This document shows positions 9,099 through 18,694 of a DNA stretch of 64,000 nucleotides, one piece after another. Position 1 is the stretch's first letter. Every line of letters begins with the position of its first letter. The translations under genes were made by a program, and so were the position numbers. Under the pieces are notes generated by a model. That model had not been told where the DNA came from, searched no databases, and saw nothing but the letters and a program-made list of their open reading frames with translations. The stretch lies in assembly GCA_934433135.1 (NCBI GenBank), contig CAKRZO010000008.1, forward strand, positions 62,001-126,000. Direction: 5' to 3'. Origin of the DNA: an uncultured Acetatifactor sp. GTDB taxonomy: Bacteria; Bacillota; Clostridia; Lachnospirales; Lachnospiraceae.

Positions 9099-11366
9099 TC
9101 ACCGTACTCCATATTCCGATGGTGCAGTTCCGGTAATCCGCTTAAAAGCTTTTCGAAAAATACCAACATTATTATAACCTACCGCCAAAGCGATATCCGC
9201 CACCTTCTGATCGGTGGTTTTTAACAGCTCACAAGCCTTTGCAATCCGCCGCTGCTCAATTACCGAGGATAAATTATCCCCGTATTCTTTTTTGAAAAGT
9301 TTTGAGATGTAGTCCTCGTGCAACCCAAGCTCTGCGGCAATCATTTTGACCGACAACATATTATCACAATAATGCGCATCAATATATTCCATAATTTTCT
9401 GAGCCGAACCAACCTTCTGACTGTTTTTGCTGCTTTTCCGGTGAATTTCTTCGACCAAGATATCTATGCTTTCATAAATACAGCCGAATTTTTCCCGAAT
9501 ATTCTCTTCTCTGTCATATCGTTCCAACAGTCTTCCAAAGGGAGAATACGGTTCTGAAGAAATCTCAAATTTTTCGGCAAGGGAAAGCATTGCCTCGCGG
9601 AGACGTTTCTTAATTTCACTGACGGCTTGCTCTGATAATCGTATAGATTCATTTTCAAAGTTATCACTGTAAATTCTTCCGGCAACTTCCTTAGCATCTT
9701 CCGTTTTTCCCAGAATGATATAATTGCAGAATCGTTCTTCCATTTCCTTGGAAAAATAGTAGACATTTTTTAGTTTCTTCATTTCGGAATACAAGTAAAC
9801 ATTAGCTCCCGATACCTCCCGATATTTCAAGACCTCTCTGGCTTGCATATAGGAATCATGAAGCTGCAATACGGAGTCTACTGCATTTCCTGCTCCGATA
9901 CTCAAATCGATCCCGTATCCGTATACAATTTCCACCACCAACTGTGCAATCACATTCTGAATATCATTTTCCGTCTGCTCCGGCTGCAGCGCCACGATAC
10001 AAAGCGTTTCCCGGGAAGAAACTTCAAATAGTTCCGCTTTCTCACCAACTAACTCTATAATCTTTTCATTGACAAATCCCTTTACCGATACATCCTCTGA
10101 AATATTCATACGATAATAAAGGTTATTGTAGCGAAGACATAATACCACGCTTTTTCCTGTCCACAGTCCGGATTCTTCTGTTTTCAAGAAAGCTTTCATC
10201 TGGTCCTTATCCTCATAAGTATTGCGGAGCAGTTTGTCCAAAATCTGGTATCTACGTGATACTTCCATTTTGCTTAAATGTGTACGTATTATTTTATTTT
10301 CATCTATCATTCTTTCAATATAGGTATTGATGGATTGATAGGTATAAGCTTCTGTGTTTTGTTCTTTTCCTCCCGATGGTTCCAATTCTGTAAAATGGTG
10401 CAGAATGATACTGATACTGCGATGGTTTCTGTACGTGAGAAATGCGCAGACAACAACACTTACCAAAATGGTTGTCACCATAAGCCCAAGAACCAGTATA
10501 CTTTTTGAATTCCAAAAATTCTCCTGTAACGGCTCCGGCTGATATACCTGTAACCACCAACGATGATCTTGGGATTGCAAAACCGCACCATACACTCTCT
10601 CTTCCAGTACTTGCAGCTTCCTTTCTCCGGAATTTGAAAGAAGGCCTGCATACTTATTTTCTCCCAGGGAATAAATCAGCTGTTCTTTTCCATGATATAA
10701 GTAGACTTCTCCTTCTTCACCGGCAAGGGAAAACAACTCCTCCAGCAGTGAGTCCAAATTGATTACCGTAACCAGGTACGCCCCGGTATCCGTACTGACA
10801 TTAAAAGGAACTGCCACACAGTATTCCATTACCTGCTTTTTGCTTCCTGCTATCATCGCATTCATACCGGATCCGTATCCGGTATGACGGCTTGAAGTTT
10901 GTAGTTTTTCCTTCCACATTTCCACCGTAAAATCCTGTGGTTGATATTTATATCTGAAATATCTCTCCGGATCACTCATTACTTCCGTAGAAGTAATCAT
11001 GCAGCCCCGTACGGCATCATACAAATACATAAATTCCACCAGATCTCCATCACAGAAATCTTTCAGTAATTTGCTAATGGTATAGCTTTCCAGCCAGGTA
11101 TTTTCCCCTCCCCGCAGATTTCGATAAACATATTCTGACAGAATATCATTCCGACCGATGATATAAACCATGTCTTCCACATGATTCATTCTATTCGACA
11201 GATTTTCAAGTGCCAACTGCATATTTTTCTGCTTCTCCACCACAATTTCCTCACGATATCCGGAAATCATAAATACACTTAAAGAAATTACAGAAACAAT
11301 CGGGAAGAAAATGGCAATGATATACGGTAATGCCAGTCTAATGAACGATTTGATATGCTTTTTCAT
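9099..11366 (-). CDS. Membrane-anchored AraC-family regulator with extracellular sensor
   Basis: About 755 residues. A transmembrane helix near the N-terminus (PYIIAIFFPIVSVISLSVF) and a second near residue 300 (ILVLGLMVTTILVSVVVCAF) enclose an extracellular segment likely to sense ligand. A cytoplasmic linker follows, then a C-terminal AraC domain with two helix-turn-helix units (LSVKMIAAELGLHEDYISKL and VADIALAVGYNNVGIFRKAF). This architecture is common beside LplB/LplC-type importers. The GTG at 11384 is possible, but the ATG at 11366 has a GGAGAG site. It probably activates this operon when substrate is present. Confidence 0.9.
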   Translation of the reverse strand: MKKHIKSFIRLALPYIIAIFFPIVSVISLSVFMISGYREEIVVEKQKNMQLALENLSNRMNHVEDMVYIIGRNDILSEYVYRNLRGGENTWLESYTISKLLKDFCDGDLVEFMYLYDAVRGCMITSTEVMSDPERYFRYKYQPQDFTVEMWKEKLQTSSRHTGYGSGMNAMIAGSKKQVMEYCVAVPFNVSTDTGAYLVTVINLDSLLEELFSLAGEEGEVYLYHGKEQLIYSLGENKYAGLLSNSGERKLQVLEERVYGAVLQSQDHRWWLQVYQPEPLQENFWNSKSILVLGLMVTTILVSVVVCAFLTYRNHRSISIILHHFTELEPSGGKEQNTEAYTYQSINTYIERMIDENKIIRTHLSKMEVSRRYQILDKLLRNTYEDKDQMKAFLKTEESGLWTGKSVVLCLRYNNLYYRMNISEDVSVKGFVNEKIIELVGEKAELFEVSSRETLCIVALQPEQTENDIQNVIAQLVVEIVYGYGIDLSIGAGNAVDSVLQLHDSYMQAREVLKYREVSGANVYLYSEMKKLKNVYYFSKEMEERFCNYIILGKTEDAKEVAGRIYSDNFENESIRLSEQAVSEIKKRLREAMLSLAEKFEISSEPYSPFGRLLERYDREENIREKFGCIYESIDILVEEIHRKSSKNSQKVGSAQKIMEYIDAHYCDNMLSVKMIAAELGLHEDYISKLFKKEYGDNLSSVIEQRRIAKACELLKTTDQKVADIALAVGYNNVGIFRKAFKRITGTAPSEYGVR

Positions 11367-11406
11367 ATATATTTCACTCTCCACGGTAAAATGGGCGAAC
11401 CCAACG

Positions 11407-11440
11407 GAGAGGACTCATCTTTTCAGATCAGTCCCCTCTC
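11407..11440 (-). promoter_or_regulatory. Intergenic hairpin between binding-protein and regulator genes
   Basis: On the minus transcript an imperfect stem pairs about 14 bases on each side (11407-11420 with 11425-11440) around a short loop. No T-run follows, so it is not a typical terminator. It may protect the upstream binding-protein mRNA from 3' decay and raise its level over the regulator. Confidence 0.45.
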
Positions 11441-11466
11441 TTCGGCTGGTAACGGTTTTCTCGTTT

Positions 11467-13248
11467 TTATTTAAAATTAGCTTCCATATACCCGCTGTAA
11501 GCCTCTTTATAAATTTCAATATACTCTTCTACATTCAGAGATTCCAGTTCTTTAAAATAGTCATCCACTTCACTTAAAGGACGAATACCGGTAATAAACT
11601 TTGCAGATTCCGTCTTAATATGATTGGTTATAACGGACTGCAGTTCTCCTGCCCGAAGTGCATTCTGAGTTGATAAAAATACGGAAGGCAATCGGATTGC
11701 CGTGGTATTGTCTGACCAAGCTCCAATGGTTGTTATGCGCCAATGTCCGTCCGCATTATCATCCGTATAGGCTGTTACTTCCCGAGAAACAATATCCTTC
11801 CCTGTGACGACATCCTTAATGATGTGCAACGGAACATCCTTCTCAAAACCGGAAACCTCCCTGGTATACTCAATAATGGAGGATCTGTCCCCTACGTACA
11901 TAGAGCTTTGAATCAATGCAGTACTATACTCTGACATACTCGGATACGTTCCGTCCTCAACCAGTTTCACTGTTACATCGCCATTTGCATCTAAATACCA
12001 TCCGTCCAGAATTCCCAGAGGATCTTCTCCTTGTTTCGGTCCGAAAAAGTACAAAGAAGCTCCTTCATCGCTATACAGGAAATCCATGATTAAAGCAAGC
12101 ACTTCCGGATATTCCGTATTGGCAGATGCCCAAACGGAATTAACTGTATAATCCGCCATTGCGGAAACAACCACCTTGTCATTTCCATTGATTCCGATAG
12201 GGAGCGCAGAAACCATTCTGGAAAAATCTTCCGCATAAGAAAGGCCGTAATCCGCTATAACACCGCATACACCGTTCTTCATTAAAGCACGAGCAGTTGT
12301 GCTGTCCATTGTAAAGTAGTCCTGAGAAATCAGTCCTTCCGTGTACATGGTATTCATAAGTTCAATAAAGGTACGATAATCCTCAGTTGCGGCAGGGAGA
12401 TACAGTTCTCCGTTCTTAATTGCAAATCCATTTCCGTACGGGGATATTCCATTGCCGTAATATCCAAGACCAATCCAGAGATATTTTTCCAGGAAATTTG
12501 CATTGGACACAAGTGGAATTGTCTCTTCTCCGCTCTCCAGCTTGATTTCCTTAAAGGCTCGAAGCATATCCAGGAATTCATCCATGGTCTCAGGAACCTT
12601 TGTCCCGCTTTCATCCAGCCATTTCTGATCGATGTAGACACGATGAGCCTCTCCGTAACTGCCTGTCGCTGCCATATAGCCACGATAGGTAATATAAGGC
12701 AGGCCATAGACTCCTCCGTCAGATAAGGTACTTGCCGTAAGTGCATCCGGTACTTTATCCAGGCTTTCACACAGATTCGGCATAATTTCTTCATTGATGT
12801 ATGGTGCCCAATCAAGAATCATTTTTTCTTCCGCACCATACTGCGCAACGTGCTCTGTTAAAAGGCTGTCTCCCCATATCAAATCCGGCAAGGTATCTGT
12901 TCCGAGTGCCAAAGAAATCTGCTGACCGATTTCACTGGACTGCTGAACCTCTATCTTGGCATTGTAACCTTGCTGTCCCAGCCACCATTCCAGATATTTA
13001 AAAAACCAAATATCTTCTGCATTATTGGTAGCATTAGAATGCCTGTAGGTCAAAATTGAAATCGTAATCGGATCGGTTGTGATCGGTTTTTTCTCTCCGT
13101 TTTCCGTCTGCTTTACCGTTTCCGTACTAACCTGTGTTTTGCTTTCCTCTGTCTTCTGCGCTTCCGTATCTTTTTTTCCGCATCCGGCAAGGCAACTTAT
13201 CAACAGGACTGCTACAAGCAATATGGAACCTGTTCTTCGATGTCTCAT
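11467..13248 (-). CDS. ABC transporter substrate-binding lipoprotein
   Basis: A 593-residue extracellular solute-binding protein (family 1 type). The signal sequence ends in a lipobox, LISCLAGC, with the lipid-modified cysteine at residue 23, followed by a charged, Thr/Glu-rich linker. The mature domain starts near ITISILTYRHSN. The length fits the LipO/YtcQ group that works with LplB and LplC permeases and usually has no dedicated ATPase. It would capture oligosaccharide at the outer face of the membrane. GGAGG precedes the start. Confidence 0.92.
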   Translation of the reverse strand: MRHRRTGSILLVAVLLISCLAGCGKKDTEAQKTEESKTQVSTETVKQTENGEKKPITTDPITISILTYRHSNATNNAEDIWFFKYLEWWLGQQGYNAKIEVQQSSEIGQQISLALGTDTLPDLIWGDSLLTEHVAQYGAEEKMILDWAPYINEEIMPNLCESLDKVPDALTASTLSDGGVYGLPYITYRGYMAATGSYGEAHRVYIDQKWLDESGTKVPETMDEFLDMLRAFKEIKLESGEETIPLVSNANFLEKYLWIGLGYYGNGISPYGNGFAIKNGELYLPAATEDYRTFIELMNTMYTEGLISQDYFTMDSTTARALMKNGVCGVIADYGLSYAEDFSRMVSALPIGINGNDKVVVSAMADYTVNSVWASANTEYPEVLALIMDFLYSDEGASLYFFGPKQGEDPLGILDGWYLDANGDVTVKLVEDGTYPSMSEYSTALIQSSMYVGDRSSIIEYTREVSGFEKDVPLHIIKDVVTGKDIVSREVTAYTDDNADGHWRITTIGAWSDNTTAIRLPSVFLSTQNALRAGELQSVITNHIKTESAKFITGIRPLSEVDDYFKELESLNVEEYIEIYKEAYSGYMEANFK

Positions 13249-13420
13249 TTCCTTTTTCCTCCATTTTAATTAGGTTTTGTTGTTACAACTGTAATGTTTT
13301 TCCGAAGCTTCGTATAATAGAAGTATATCCGAAAATAAAATTACTTCCAAGAGCATTTTTCCGCAATTCGGCGGTCAAAAACCGATGTTGTAATCTGTCC
13401 TGCCGGTATTTTTACCGTTC

Positions 13421-14353
13421 TCAACCTTTTAATGCTCCCACTGTCAAGCCTTTTACAAAGTATTTCTGAATAAAAGGATAAGCTATCAGCATAGGAAGGC
13501 TGGCAATAAATACCAGGGAATATTTCATAGTCAACGCAAGTTCCGCCTGCTTGGCTGCACTTGTCAGCAGTTCGCCGGTTGCATCCGCTTCCAGTGCCGT
13601 CTCATAAGCTTTTTCATTCAAAATAAGAATCTTGTGCAGTACCAGCTGCAACGGATGCAGTTTCTGATCTGTCAGATAAATCATGGCGTCGAAATAGCTG
13701 CTCCATCGGCTTACTGCATAATATAACGTGATAACCGCTACAATAGGACCGCTTAACGGCAATACCATTTTACCGAAAATGTAAACTTCGTTAGCGCCGT
13801 CGATTCTGGCTGCCTCACATAAAGACTCCGGTATATTATTCTGAAAGTATGTCCGGGCAACTACCAGATTATAAACACTCAGTCCGTTGTTCAAGATCAT
13901 GATCCACCGAGTGTTTACCAGATGCATTTTGTTAAACAGCAAGTATGTAGGAATCATTCCTCCGCCAAAGTACATCGTAATAATAAACAAGGTCATAAGG
14001 AAGGTACGCCCGTACATTTTCTTCTTGCTTAAAGCATATGCCGCCGGTATGGTCAGGAACAGATTTAATGCCGTTCCTGTTACGGTATAAAATATGGTAT
14101 TTGCGTAACCAAGCCAAATAGCATTATTTTTAAATACCGCTGTATATGCATTTAACGTAAATTCTGCCGGCAGAAAACTCACTTTTCCACTGTAAACCGC
14201 GTGGGGATCTGAAAATGAAGCAATGACCGTAAAATATAATGGATACAAGCAAAGCAGCGTAATCACAATGATAATTGTATAAGTAATAACGGAAAAACAT
14301 TTTTCTCCGACAGATGTTTTTGTCCGTGTTGCCTTTTGATGTATTTTTCGCAT
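13421..14353 (-). CDS. Carbohydrate ABC transporter permease (LplC/YtcP type)
   Basis: A 310-residue permease with about six membrane helices; the first is VITYTIIIVITLLCLYPLYF. The cytoplasmic coupling loop has the expected form EAARIDGANEVYIFGKMVLP. The C-terminus ending in YFVKGLTVGALKG is typical of the YtcP/LplC group. Transcribed directly after the partner permease (23-base gap). The ATPase is not in the window and is probably a shared MsmX-like protein. Confidence 0.93.
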   Translation of the reverse strand: MRKIHQKATRTKTSVGEKCFSVITYTIIIVITLLCLYPLYFTVIASFSDPHAVYSGKVSFLPAEFTLNAYTAVFKNNAIWLGYANTIFYTVTGTALNLFLTIPAAYALSKKKMYGRTFLMTLFIITMYFGGGMIPTYLLFNKMHLVNTRWIMILNNGLSVYNLVVARTYFQNNIPESLCEAARIDGANEVYIFGKMVLPLSGPIVAVITLYYAVSRWSSYFDAMIYLTDQKLHPLQLVLHKILILNEKAYETALEADATGELLTSAAKQAELALTMKYSLVFIASLPMLIAYPFIQKYFVKGLTVGALKG

Positions 14354-14376
14354 AATGTTTTTACCTTCCTTCCTTT

Positions 14377-15318
14377 TTAAAACAGACCGGTTTCCGATAC
14401 TCTTTTCGTAATATTGTTGACCAGCAGCAGAACCAGGATATTGACCACGTTGTTAAACAAGCCGATGGCTGCGGAATAGCTGTATTGTCCCCCTATCAGA
14501 CCGATCTCATAAATATAGGTAGACAAAACGGTAGACGTCTGCAAATTCAGATCATTTTGCAGAAGATAAACCTTGGAATAACCGACACTCAGTAGTCCTC
14601 CCACCTGCAACAGAAAGGTAATGATTACGGTGGGCATAATACCCGGCAGATTGATATAACGGATAATCTGCAACCTGCTGGCTCCATCGATTCTGGCTGC
14701 TTCAATCTCTTCGGAAGAAATGGATGACAGTGCCGATATGTATAAAATGGAACTCCATCCCAGATTCTGCCATAACCCCGAAAGCACATAAATGCTGGAA
14801 AATGCTTCCGGCTTTCCCAGGATATTTACTCTCGTCCCTCCGAAAAACGCGATTAGATTATTAATCGGTCCGGCACTGCGATCCAAAAACAGAATGACCA
14901 GAGAACAAACCACAACTTCGGATAGGAAATGGGGCATATAGGTAATCATCTGGGCTGTTTTCTTCACACTTGTTCTGTGGATTTCATTTAAAAGCAATGC
15001 AAAAATAACGGCACAGGGAAAAGTCGCCAGAGAATACAATGTGATGGACAATGTGTTACGAATCATCAGCCAGAAATTCGGGAACTTCAAAAAACGGATG
15101 AAATACTTTAACCCTACCCAACTGCTCCCCCAGATTCCTTTACTGGCCCGATAATCTTTGAATGCAATCTGAATTCCATACATCGGTCCATAGCAAAAAA
15201 TCAAAAGATAAATTAATCCCGGCAACAACAGCAAGTACCATTGCCAACTTTCTTTTAATCTCTTTTTTACATAATGTCCCCGTCCTTTTGCCTTTCCGGC
15301 TGTTTGCTCATGCCGCAT
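14377..15318 (-). CDS. Carbohydrate ABC transporter permease (LplB type)
   Basis: A 313-residue permease, first gene of the operon. Helices begin at WQWYLLLLPGLIYLLIFCYG, followed by the LplB-type loop and the coupling motif EEIEAARIDGASRLQIIRYI. It forms the heterodimeric channel with the downstream permease. A GAGG site lies eight bases before the ATG. The operon promoter should lie in 15340-15420, where a 12-base tandem repeat is seen. Confidence 0.93.
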   Translation of the reverse strand: MRHEQTAGKAKGRGHYVKKRLKESWQWYLLLLPGLIYLLIFCYGPMYGIQIAFKDYRASKGIWGSSWVGLKYFIRFLKFPNFWLMIRNTLSITLYSLATFPCAVIFALLLNEIHRTSVKKTAQMITYMPHFLSEVVVCSLVILFLDRSAGPINNLIAFFGGTRVNILGKPEAFSSIYVLSGLWQNLGWSSILYISALSSISSEEIEAARIDGASRLQIIRYINLPGIMPTVIITFLLQVGGLLSVGYSKVYLLQNDLNLQTSTVLSTYIYEIGLIGGQYSYSAAIGLFNNVVNILVLLLVNNITKRVSETGLF

Positions 15319-15344
15319 TTATTTTTCCTCGCCTTCTCATTATT

Positions 15345-15368
15345 TTATAACAATTCTTATAACAATTC
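15345..15368. promoter_or_regulatory. 12-bp direct repeat upstream of the carbohydrate operon
   Basis: Two perfect, adjacent copies of TTATAACAATTC (15345-15356 and 15357-15368) lie 27-50 bases before the LplB-type gene. On the minus strand they place TATAA-like elements downstream of a TTGACC-like box near 15369-15374 with a long spacer. They may be an AraC-family operator overlapping the promoter. Confidence 0.4.
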
Positions 15369-15538
15369 GGTCAAACATTTCCGTAAGCAGATTCCATACC
15401 TGCACGAGAATCTGTCTGCAGGGCTGTTTCACCGTTCCGTATTCAGTTTACTTCCGATCTCGCATTTTCCACAAGGCACGTTTTCCTGTCATTTGGGGTA
15501 CAAAATCCGGTCATAGGATGACTCTTGATATTTTTTTC

Positions 15539-15567
15539 TGGACATTTAGAGGATTCCGTTATATAAT
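15539..15567 (+). promoter_or_regulatory. Sigma-A-type promoter of pyrG
   Basis: A TGGACA -35 box at 15539-15544 and a perfect TATAAT -10 box at 15562-15567, with a 17-base spacer. Transcription would start near 15575, giving a leader of about 255 bases before pyrG. Confidence 0.8.
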
Positions 15568-15600
15568 ATCCGACAGGTGGTTTGCAGAGTACGGCATACA

Positions 15601-15625
15601 GGAATGCATGGCTGAACTGTGACGA
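15601..15625. repeat. Partial copy of dispersed repeat family A (right end)
   Basis: The 25 bases here match, with three or so differences, the right end of the 188-bp element at 25717-25904 (gaatgc-tggctgaactgt-acg). Only this end is recognisable. It lies inside the pyrG leader. Confidence 0.6.
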
Positions 15626-15664
15626 AGGATTTGCTTTGCAGACAAAAATTGCAGATTGTAACTT

Positions 15665-15710
15665 GACAATTAGGCCATGGTGTGCTCACTCATGGTCTAA
15701 TTGTCTTTTC
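15665..15710 (+). terminator. Hairpin terminator/attenuator in the pyrG leader
   Basis: A 15-base inverted repeat (15665-15679 with 15691-15705; one non-Watson-Crick pair) with an 11-base loop, followed by TTTTC. It lies about 90 bases after the predicted transcription start and 120 bases before pyrG. In Bacillus subtilis pyrG is controlled by CTP-sensitive attenuation at a leader terminator. The same logic is plausible here, but no GGGC-type start site is evident. Confidence 0.65.
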
Positions 15711-15830
15711 ACGCAGGCCGGTATACCGTCTTGTACGTTGTACCGCCAGCATGGTATGAAAACAACAGGCCGGCAATGCACCGGAAAAGAGAAGGGCATG
15801 CGGGAAGCGCATGCAGAAATGAGGTATGGA

Positions 15831-17441
15831 ATGGCAGTAAAATATGTATTTGTAACAGGCGGTGTAGTATCCGGTCTGGGAAAGGGAATTACCGCGGCAT
15901 CTCTGGGACGTCTGTTAAAAGCCCGGGGATATCAGGTAACCATGCAGAAATTCGATCCTTATATTAATATCGATCCGGGTACCATGAACCCGATTCAGCA
16001 CGGGGAAGTATTTGTTACGGAAGACGGTACGGAAACGGATCTGGATCTGGGACATTATGAGCGTTTTATCGATGAGAATCTGGGGAAAAACGCCAATGTC
16101 ACCACCGGTAAGGTTTACTGGTCGGTTCTGCAGAAGGAACGGCGCGGAGATTACGGCGGCGGTACCGTTCAGGTTATTCCGCATATTACAGATGAAATCA
16201 AAAGCCGCTTTTACCGGAATGATTCCGATGATGAAATGCATGTTGCCATCATTGAAGTCGGTGGTACGGTGGGTGATATCGAGAGTCAGCCTTTCCTGGA
16301 GGCCATCCGGCAGTTCCAGCATGAAGTCGGTCATGAAAATGCCATTCTGATCCATGTTACGCTGATTCCTTATCTGCATGCTTCCCAGGAGTTAAAGACC
16401 AAGCCTACCCAGGCCAGTGTAAAAGATCTGCAGGGAATGGGTATCTGGCCGGATATTATTGTCTGCCGAAGCGAACATCCGCTGGATCAGAGCATCAAAG
16501 ATAAGATTGCACTGTTTTGTAATGTACCTCATGAGCATGTTCTGCAGAATCTGGATGTGGAATATCTGTATGAAGCGCCCCTTGCCATGGAAAAAGAGCA
16601 TCTGGCACAGGCTGCCTGTGAGTGCCTGCATCTTCCCTGCCCGGAACCGGATCTGTCCGACTGGACAGCTATGGTAGAGGATCTTCGCCATCCTTCCAAT
16701 CAGATTACCGTGGCTTTGGTCGGAAAATACGTTGCTCTTCATGATGCTTACATCAGCGTGGTGGAAGCGCTTAAGCACGGCGGCATCGTCAACCATACTA
16801 CCGTCAATATTAAATGGATCGATTCCGAAACCGTTACGGATGAAAACGCAGAGGAATTGTTCGGTGATGTTAACGGTATTCTGGTTCCCGGCGGATTCGG
16901 TTCCAGAGGTATTGAGGGCAAAATCAAAGCCATTACCTATGCCCGTACCCACAAGATTCCGTATCTGGGACTTTGCCTCGGCATGCAGTTAGCGATTGTG
17001 GAATTTGCCCGTAACGTAGCAGGTCTTAAAGATGCCCACAGCATCGAGCTGGATCCTGAGACCACCCATCCCGTAATTGCCCTGATGCCGGATCAGAACG
17101 GTGTGGAAAATATCGGCGGTACGTTAAGACTGGGTTCCTATCCCTGTATTCTGGAAAAGGATTCCAAAGCCTATGCTCTGTATGGTCAGGAATTGATTCA
17201 CGAAAGACACAGACATCGTTACGAAGTCAACAACGATTACAGAGAGGTTCTGATGCAGCACGGCATGCGTCTGTGCGGTTTGTCGCCGGACGGCCATATC
17301 GTGGAAATGTGCGAGCTTACGGATCATCCGTTCTTCCTTGCAACCCAGGCGCATCCGGAATTAAAATCCAGGCCCAACAGACCGCATCCTTTGTTTAAAG
17401 GCTTTGTGGCTGCCGCTTTGCAGAATCACCTGGAGAAATAA
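15831..17441 (+). CDS. pyrG: CTP synthase
   Basis: A 536-residue enzyme making CTP from UTP, ATP and glutamine. The N-terminal synthetase domain begins KYVFVTGGVVSGLGKG with the P-loop. The C-terminal class I glutamine amidotransferase has the nucleophile in GLCLGMQLA and the His/Glu pair in QAHPELKSRP. The open frame extends upstream to 15582, but that part contains the hairpin leader. The ATG at 15831 has GAGG six bases upstream and gives the family's usual length (about 535-545). Its last 47 bases overlap the convergent LacI-type gene. Confidence 0.97.
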   Translation: MAVKYVFVTGGVVSGLGKGITAASLGRLLKARGYQVTMQKFDPYINIDPGTMNPIQHGEVFVTEDGTETDLDLGHYERFIDENLGKNANVTTGKVYWSVLQKERRGDYGGGTVQVIPHITDEIKSRFYRNDSDDEMHVAIIEVGGTVGDIESQPFLEAIRQFQHEVGHENAILIHVTLIPYLHASQELKTKPTQASVKDLQGMGIWPDIIVCRSEHPLDQSIKDKIALFCNVPHEHVLQNLDVEYLYEAPLAMEKEHLAQAACECLHLPCPEPDLSDWTAMVEDLRHPSNQITVALVGKYVALHDAYISVVEALKHGGIVNHTTVNIKWIDSETVTDENAEELFGDVNGILVPGGFGSRGIEGKIKAITYARTHKIPYLGLCLGMQLAIVEFARNVAGLKDAHSIELDPETTHPVIALMPDQNGVENIGGTLRLGSYPCILEKDSKAYALYGQELIHERHRHRYEVNNDYREVLMQHGMRLCGLSPDGHIVEMCELTDHPFFLATQAHPELKSRPNRPHPLFKGFVAAALQNHLEK

Positions 17442-18483
17442 TTCCGGTGGTTTCCCGGATAATCAGCTTCCCTGTTACAACCTGACTTTTCTCCGGCGTA
17501 TAGTATGGATTTTTCAGCTTTTTCTTCATAAGCTCCCATGCCGCCGTGCAGGTTTCATCGATCCTGCAGTCTATGGTTGTCAGGGAATGCTCCAGGTACT
17601 GTGCCATCCGGATGTTATCCATACCGATGACAGAAAAATCTCCCGGTACGGAATATCCCTGTTCCTTCAGATAACGAATCAGGCCGACTGCGATATTGTC
17701 ATAGGCACAGATGACAGCGGTCGGTCTTTTTTTTCGCTTAATGATATTCTTTGCGGCATCTATTCCTGCCTCTTCAAACCGGTAAGCACTCTCGAAAAGC
17801 TCATACCGCTCCTCGTCCGCGGCAGTCTTAGAACCGAACTCAGCAGACTGAAAACCGTTTGCAGCAGACTGAAAATCGTCTGCAGCAGCTTGAAAACCGG
17901 CCGCAGCCTCCCGAAACACGGCTGCTTTTCCGCCGGTAAGTCTTTCTCCGGCAAAAAGAATATGTTTATGTCCTAAGCTTCTTAAGTGTGCAATGGCATC
18001 TTTCATGGGCTCTTCCAGGTTCACCTGCAGGGAATGCGTCCGCGCAAGCGCCCGATTGCTGAGCAGGGAAACCACCGGGATGCTGTACCCCTTTTTTAAA
18101 GGTGCCTGCTGGTCAAAAATAAACATACCGTCCGCTTTCAGATAGGAAGCATAATATTCCACCAGTTCCTGCTGATCCTCCCGTTCAAAGTTATCGGAAG
18201 AAACCAACATGATTCCGCCGCTTTCTTCCACCAGCTTCTGTAACTCCTCCACATATCGGTTATAATAAGCGCTGCCGATCTCCGGGCACACAATGGCAAT
18301 GACTTTTCTGGCATACTGTCCCCGATAATATTTCCCGAAACAGCCGTATTTTCGTGCAATGGCAAAGATATGCTCTTTCGTCTCTTCGCTTACATCCTCC
18401 GCGCCATGGAAGGCCTTGCTTACCGTGGATACCGAAACATTGGCCAGTGCTGCCAGTTCCCGCATAGTCATAGGAATCCCCAT
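17395..18483 (-). CDS. LacI-family transcriptional regulator with heptad insert
   Basis: A 362-residue regulator. Helix-turn-helix MRELAALANVSVSTVSKAF (7-25), then a periplasmic-binding-protein-like sensor domain. Residues 193-213 hold three near-identical seven-residue units (AAAGFQA, AADDFQS, AANGFQS) and a decayed fourth, an in-frame tandem expansion in the sensor domain. The 3' end overlaps pyrG by 47 bases on the opposite strand. It is divergent from the MFS gene, its likely target together with itself. Confidence 0.93.
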   Translation of the reverse strand: MGIPMTMRELAALANVSVSTVSKAFHGAEDVSEETKEHIFAIARKYGCFGKYYRGQYARKVIAIVCPEIGSAYYNRYVEELQKLVEESGGIMLVSSDNFEREDQQELVEYYASYLKADGMFIFDQQAPLKKGYSIPVVSLLSNRALARTHSLQVNLEEPMKDAIAHLRSLGHKHILFAGERLTGGKAAVFREAAAGFQAAADDFQSAANGFQSAEFGSKTAADEERYELFESAYRFEEAGIDAAKNIIKRKKRPTAVICAYDNIAVGLIRYLKEQGYSVPGDFSVIGMDNIRMAQYLEHSLTTIDCRIDETCTAAWELMKKKLKNPYYTPEKSQVVTGKLIIRETTGIISPGDSAKRQPQSL

Positions 18484-18520
18484 ACCTTTCCGTCAATTAC
18501 TGATTTCGTAGTGTAAACTC

Positions 18521-18549
18521 ATTATACCTGTTCGGAGGAAAATACTCAA
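18521..18549 (-). promoter_or_regulatory. Promoter of the LacI-family gene
   Basis: On the minus strand, TTGAGT (18544-18549), a 17-base spacer and TATAAT (18521-18526). Confidence 0.75.
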
Positions 18550-18555
18550 GATTAA

Positions 18556-18568
18556 CGAAAAAGTTTCG
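18556..18568. promoter_or_regulatory. Candidate operator between divergent promoters
   Basis: The perfect inverted repeat CGAAA-AAG-TTTCG lies directly upstream of the regulator's -35 box and 13 bases before the -35 of the MFS promoter. It is suitably placed for a LacI-family protein to act on both, but it lacks the central CG common in this family. Confidence 0.35.
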
Positions 18569-18580
18569 AAGTAGATCTCT

Positions 18581-18610
18581 TTGCTTGTATTCTTCGGGAA
18601 AATGTATTAT
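18581..18610 (+). promoter_or_regulatory. Promoter of the MFS transporter gene
   Basis: TTGCTT (18581-18586), an 18-base spacer and TATTAT (18605-18610), about 85 bases before the ATG. Confidence 0.5.
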
Positions 18611-18694
18611 AACTCAGAGAGGTTAAACTGATGTCCCCGAAGCTGTGTGCAGGGAAAAAGCATTGAAATGTTATAAACGGAGGATAACGATACT

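Noticed and set aside
9029..9169. A longer N-terminus for the TIM-barrel gene
   Set aside because: It would overlap the end of the AraC gene, and the added residues are the antisense/shifted reading of that gene. The ATG at 9028 has GAGAGG.
15582..15830. An 83-residue N-terminal extension of CTP synthase
   Set aside because: The extra frame contains the hairpin terminator and a repeat fragment, has no homology to PyrG, and lies just after the promoter. The ATG at 15831 has a good ribosome binding site.
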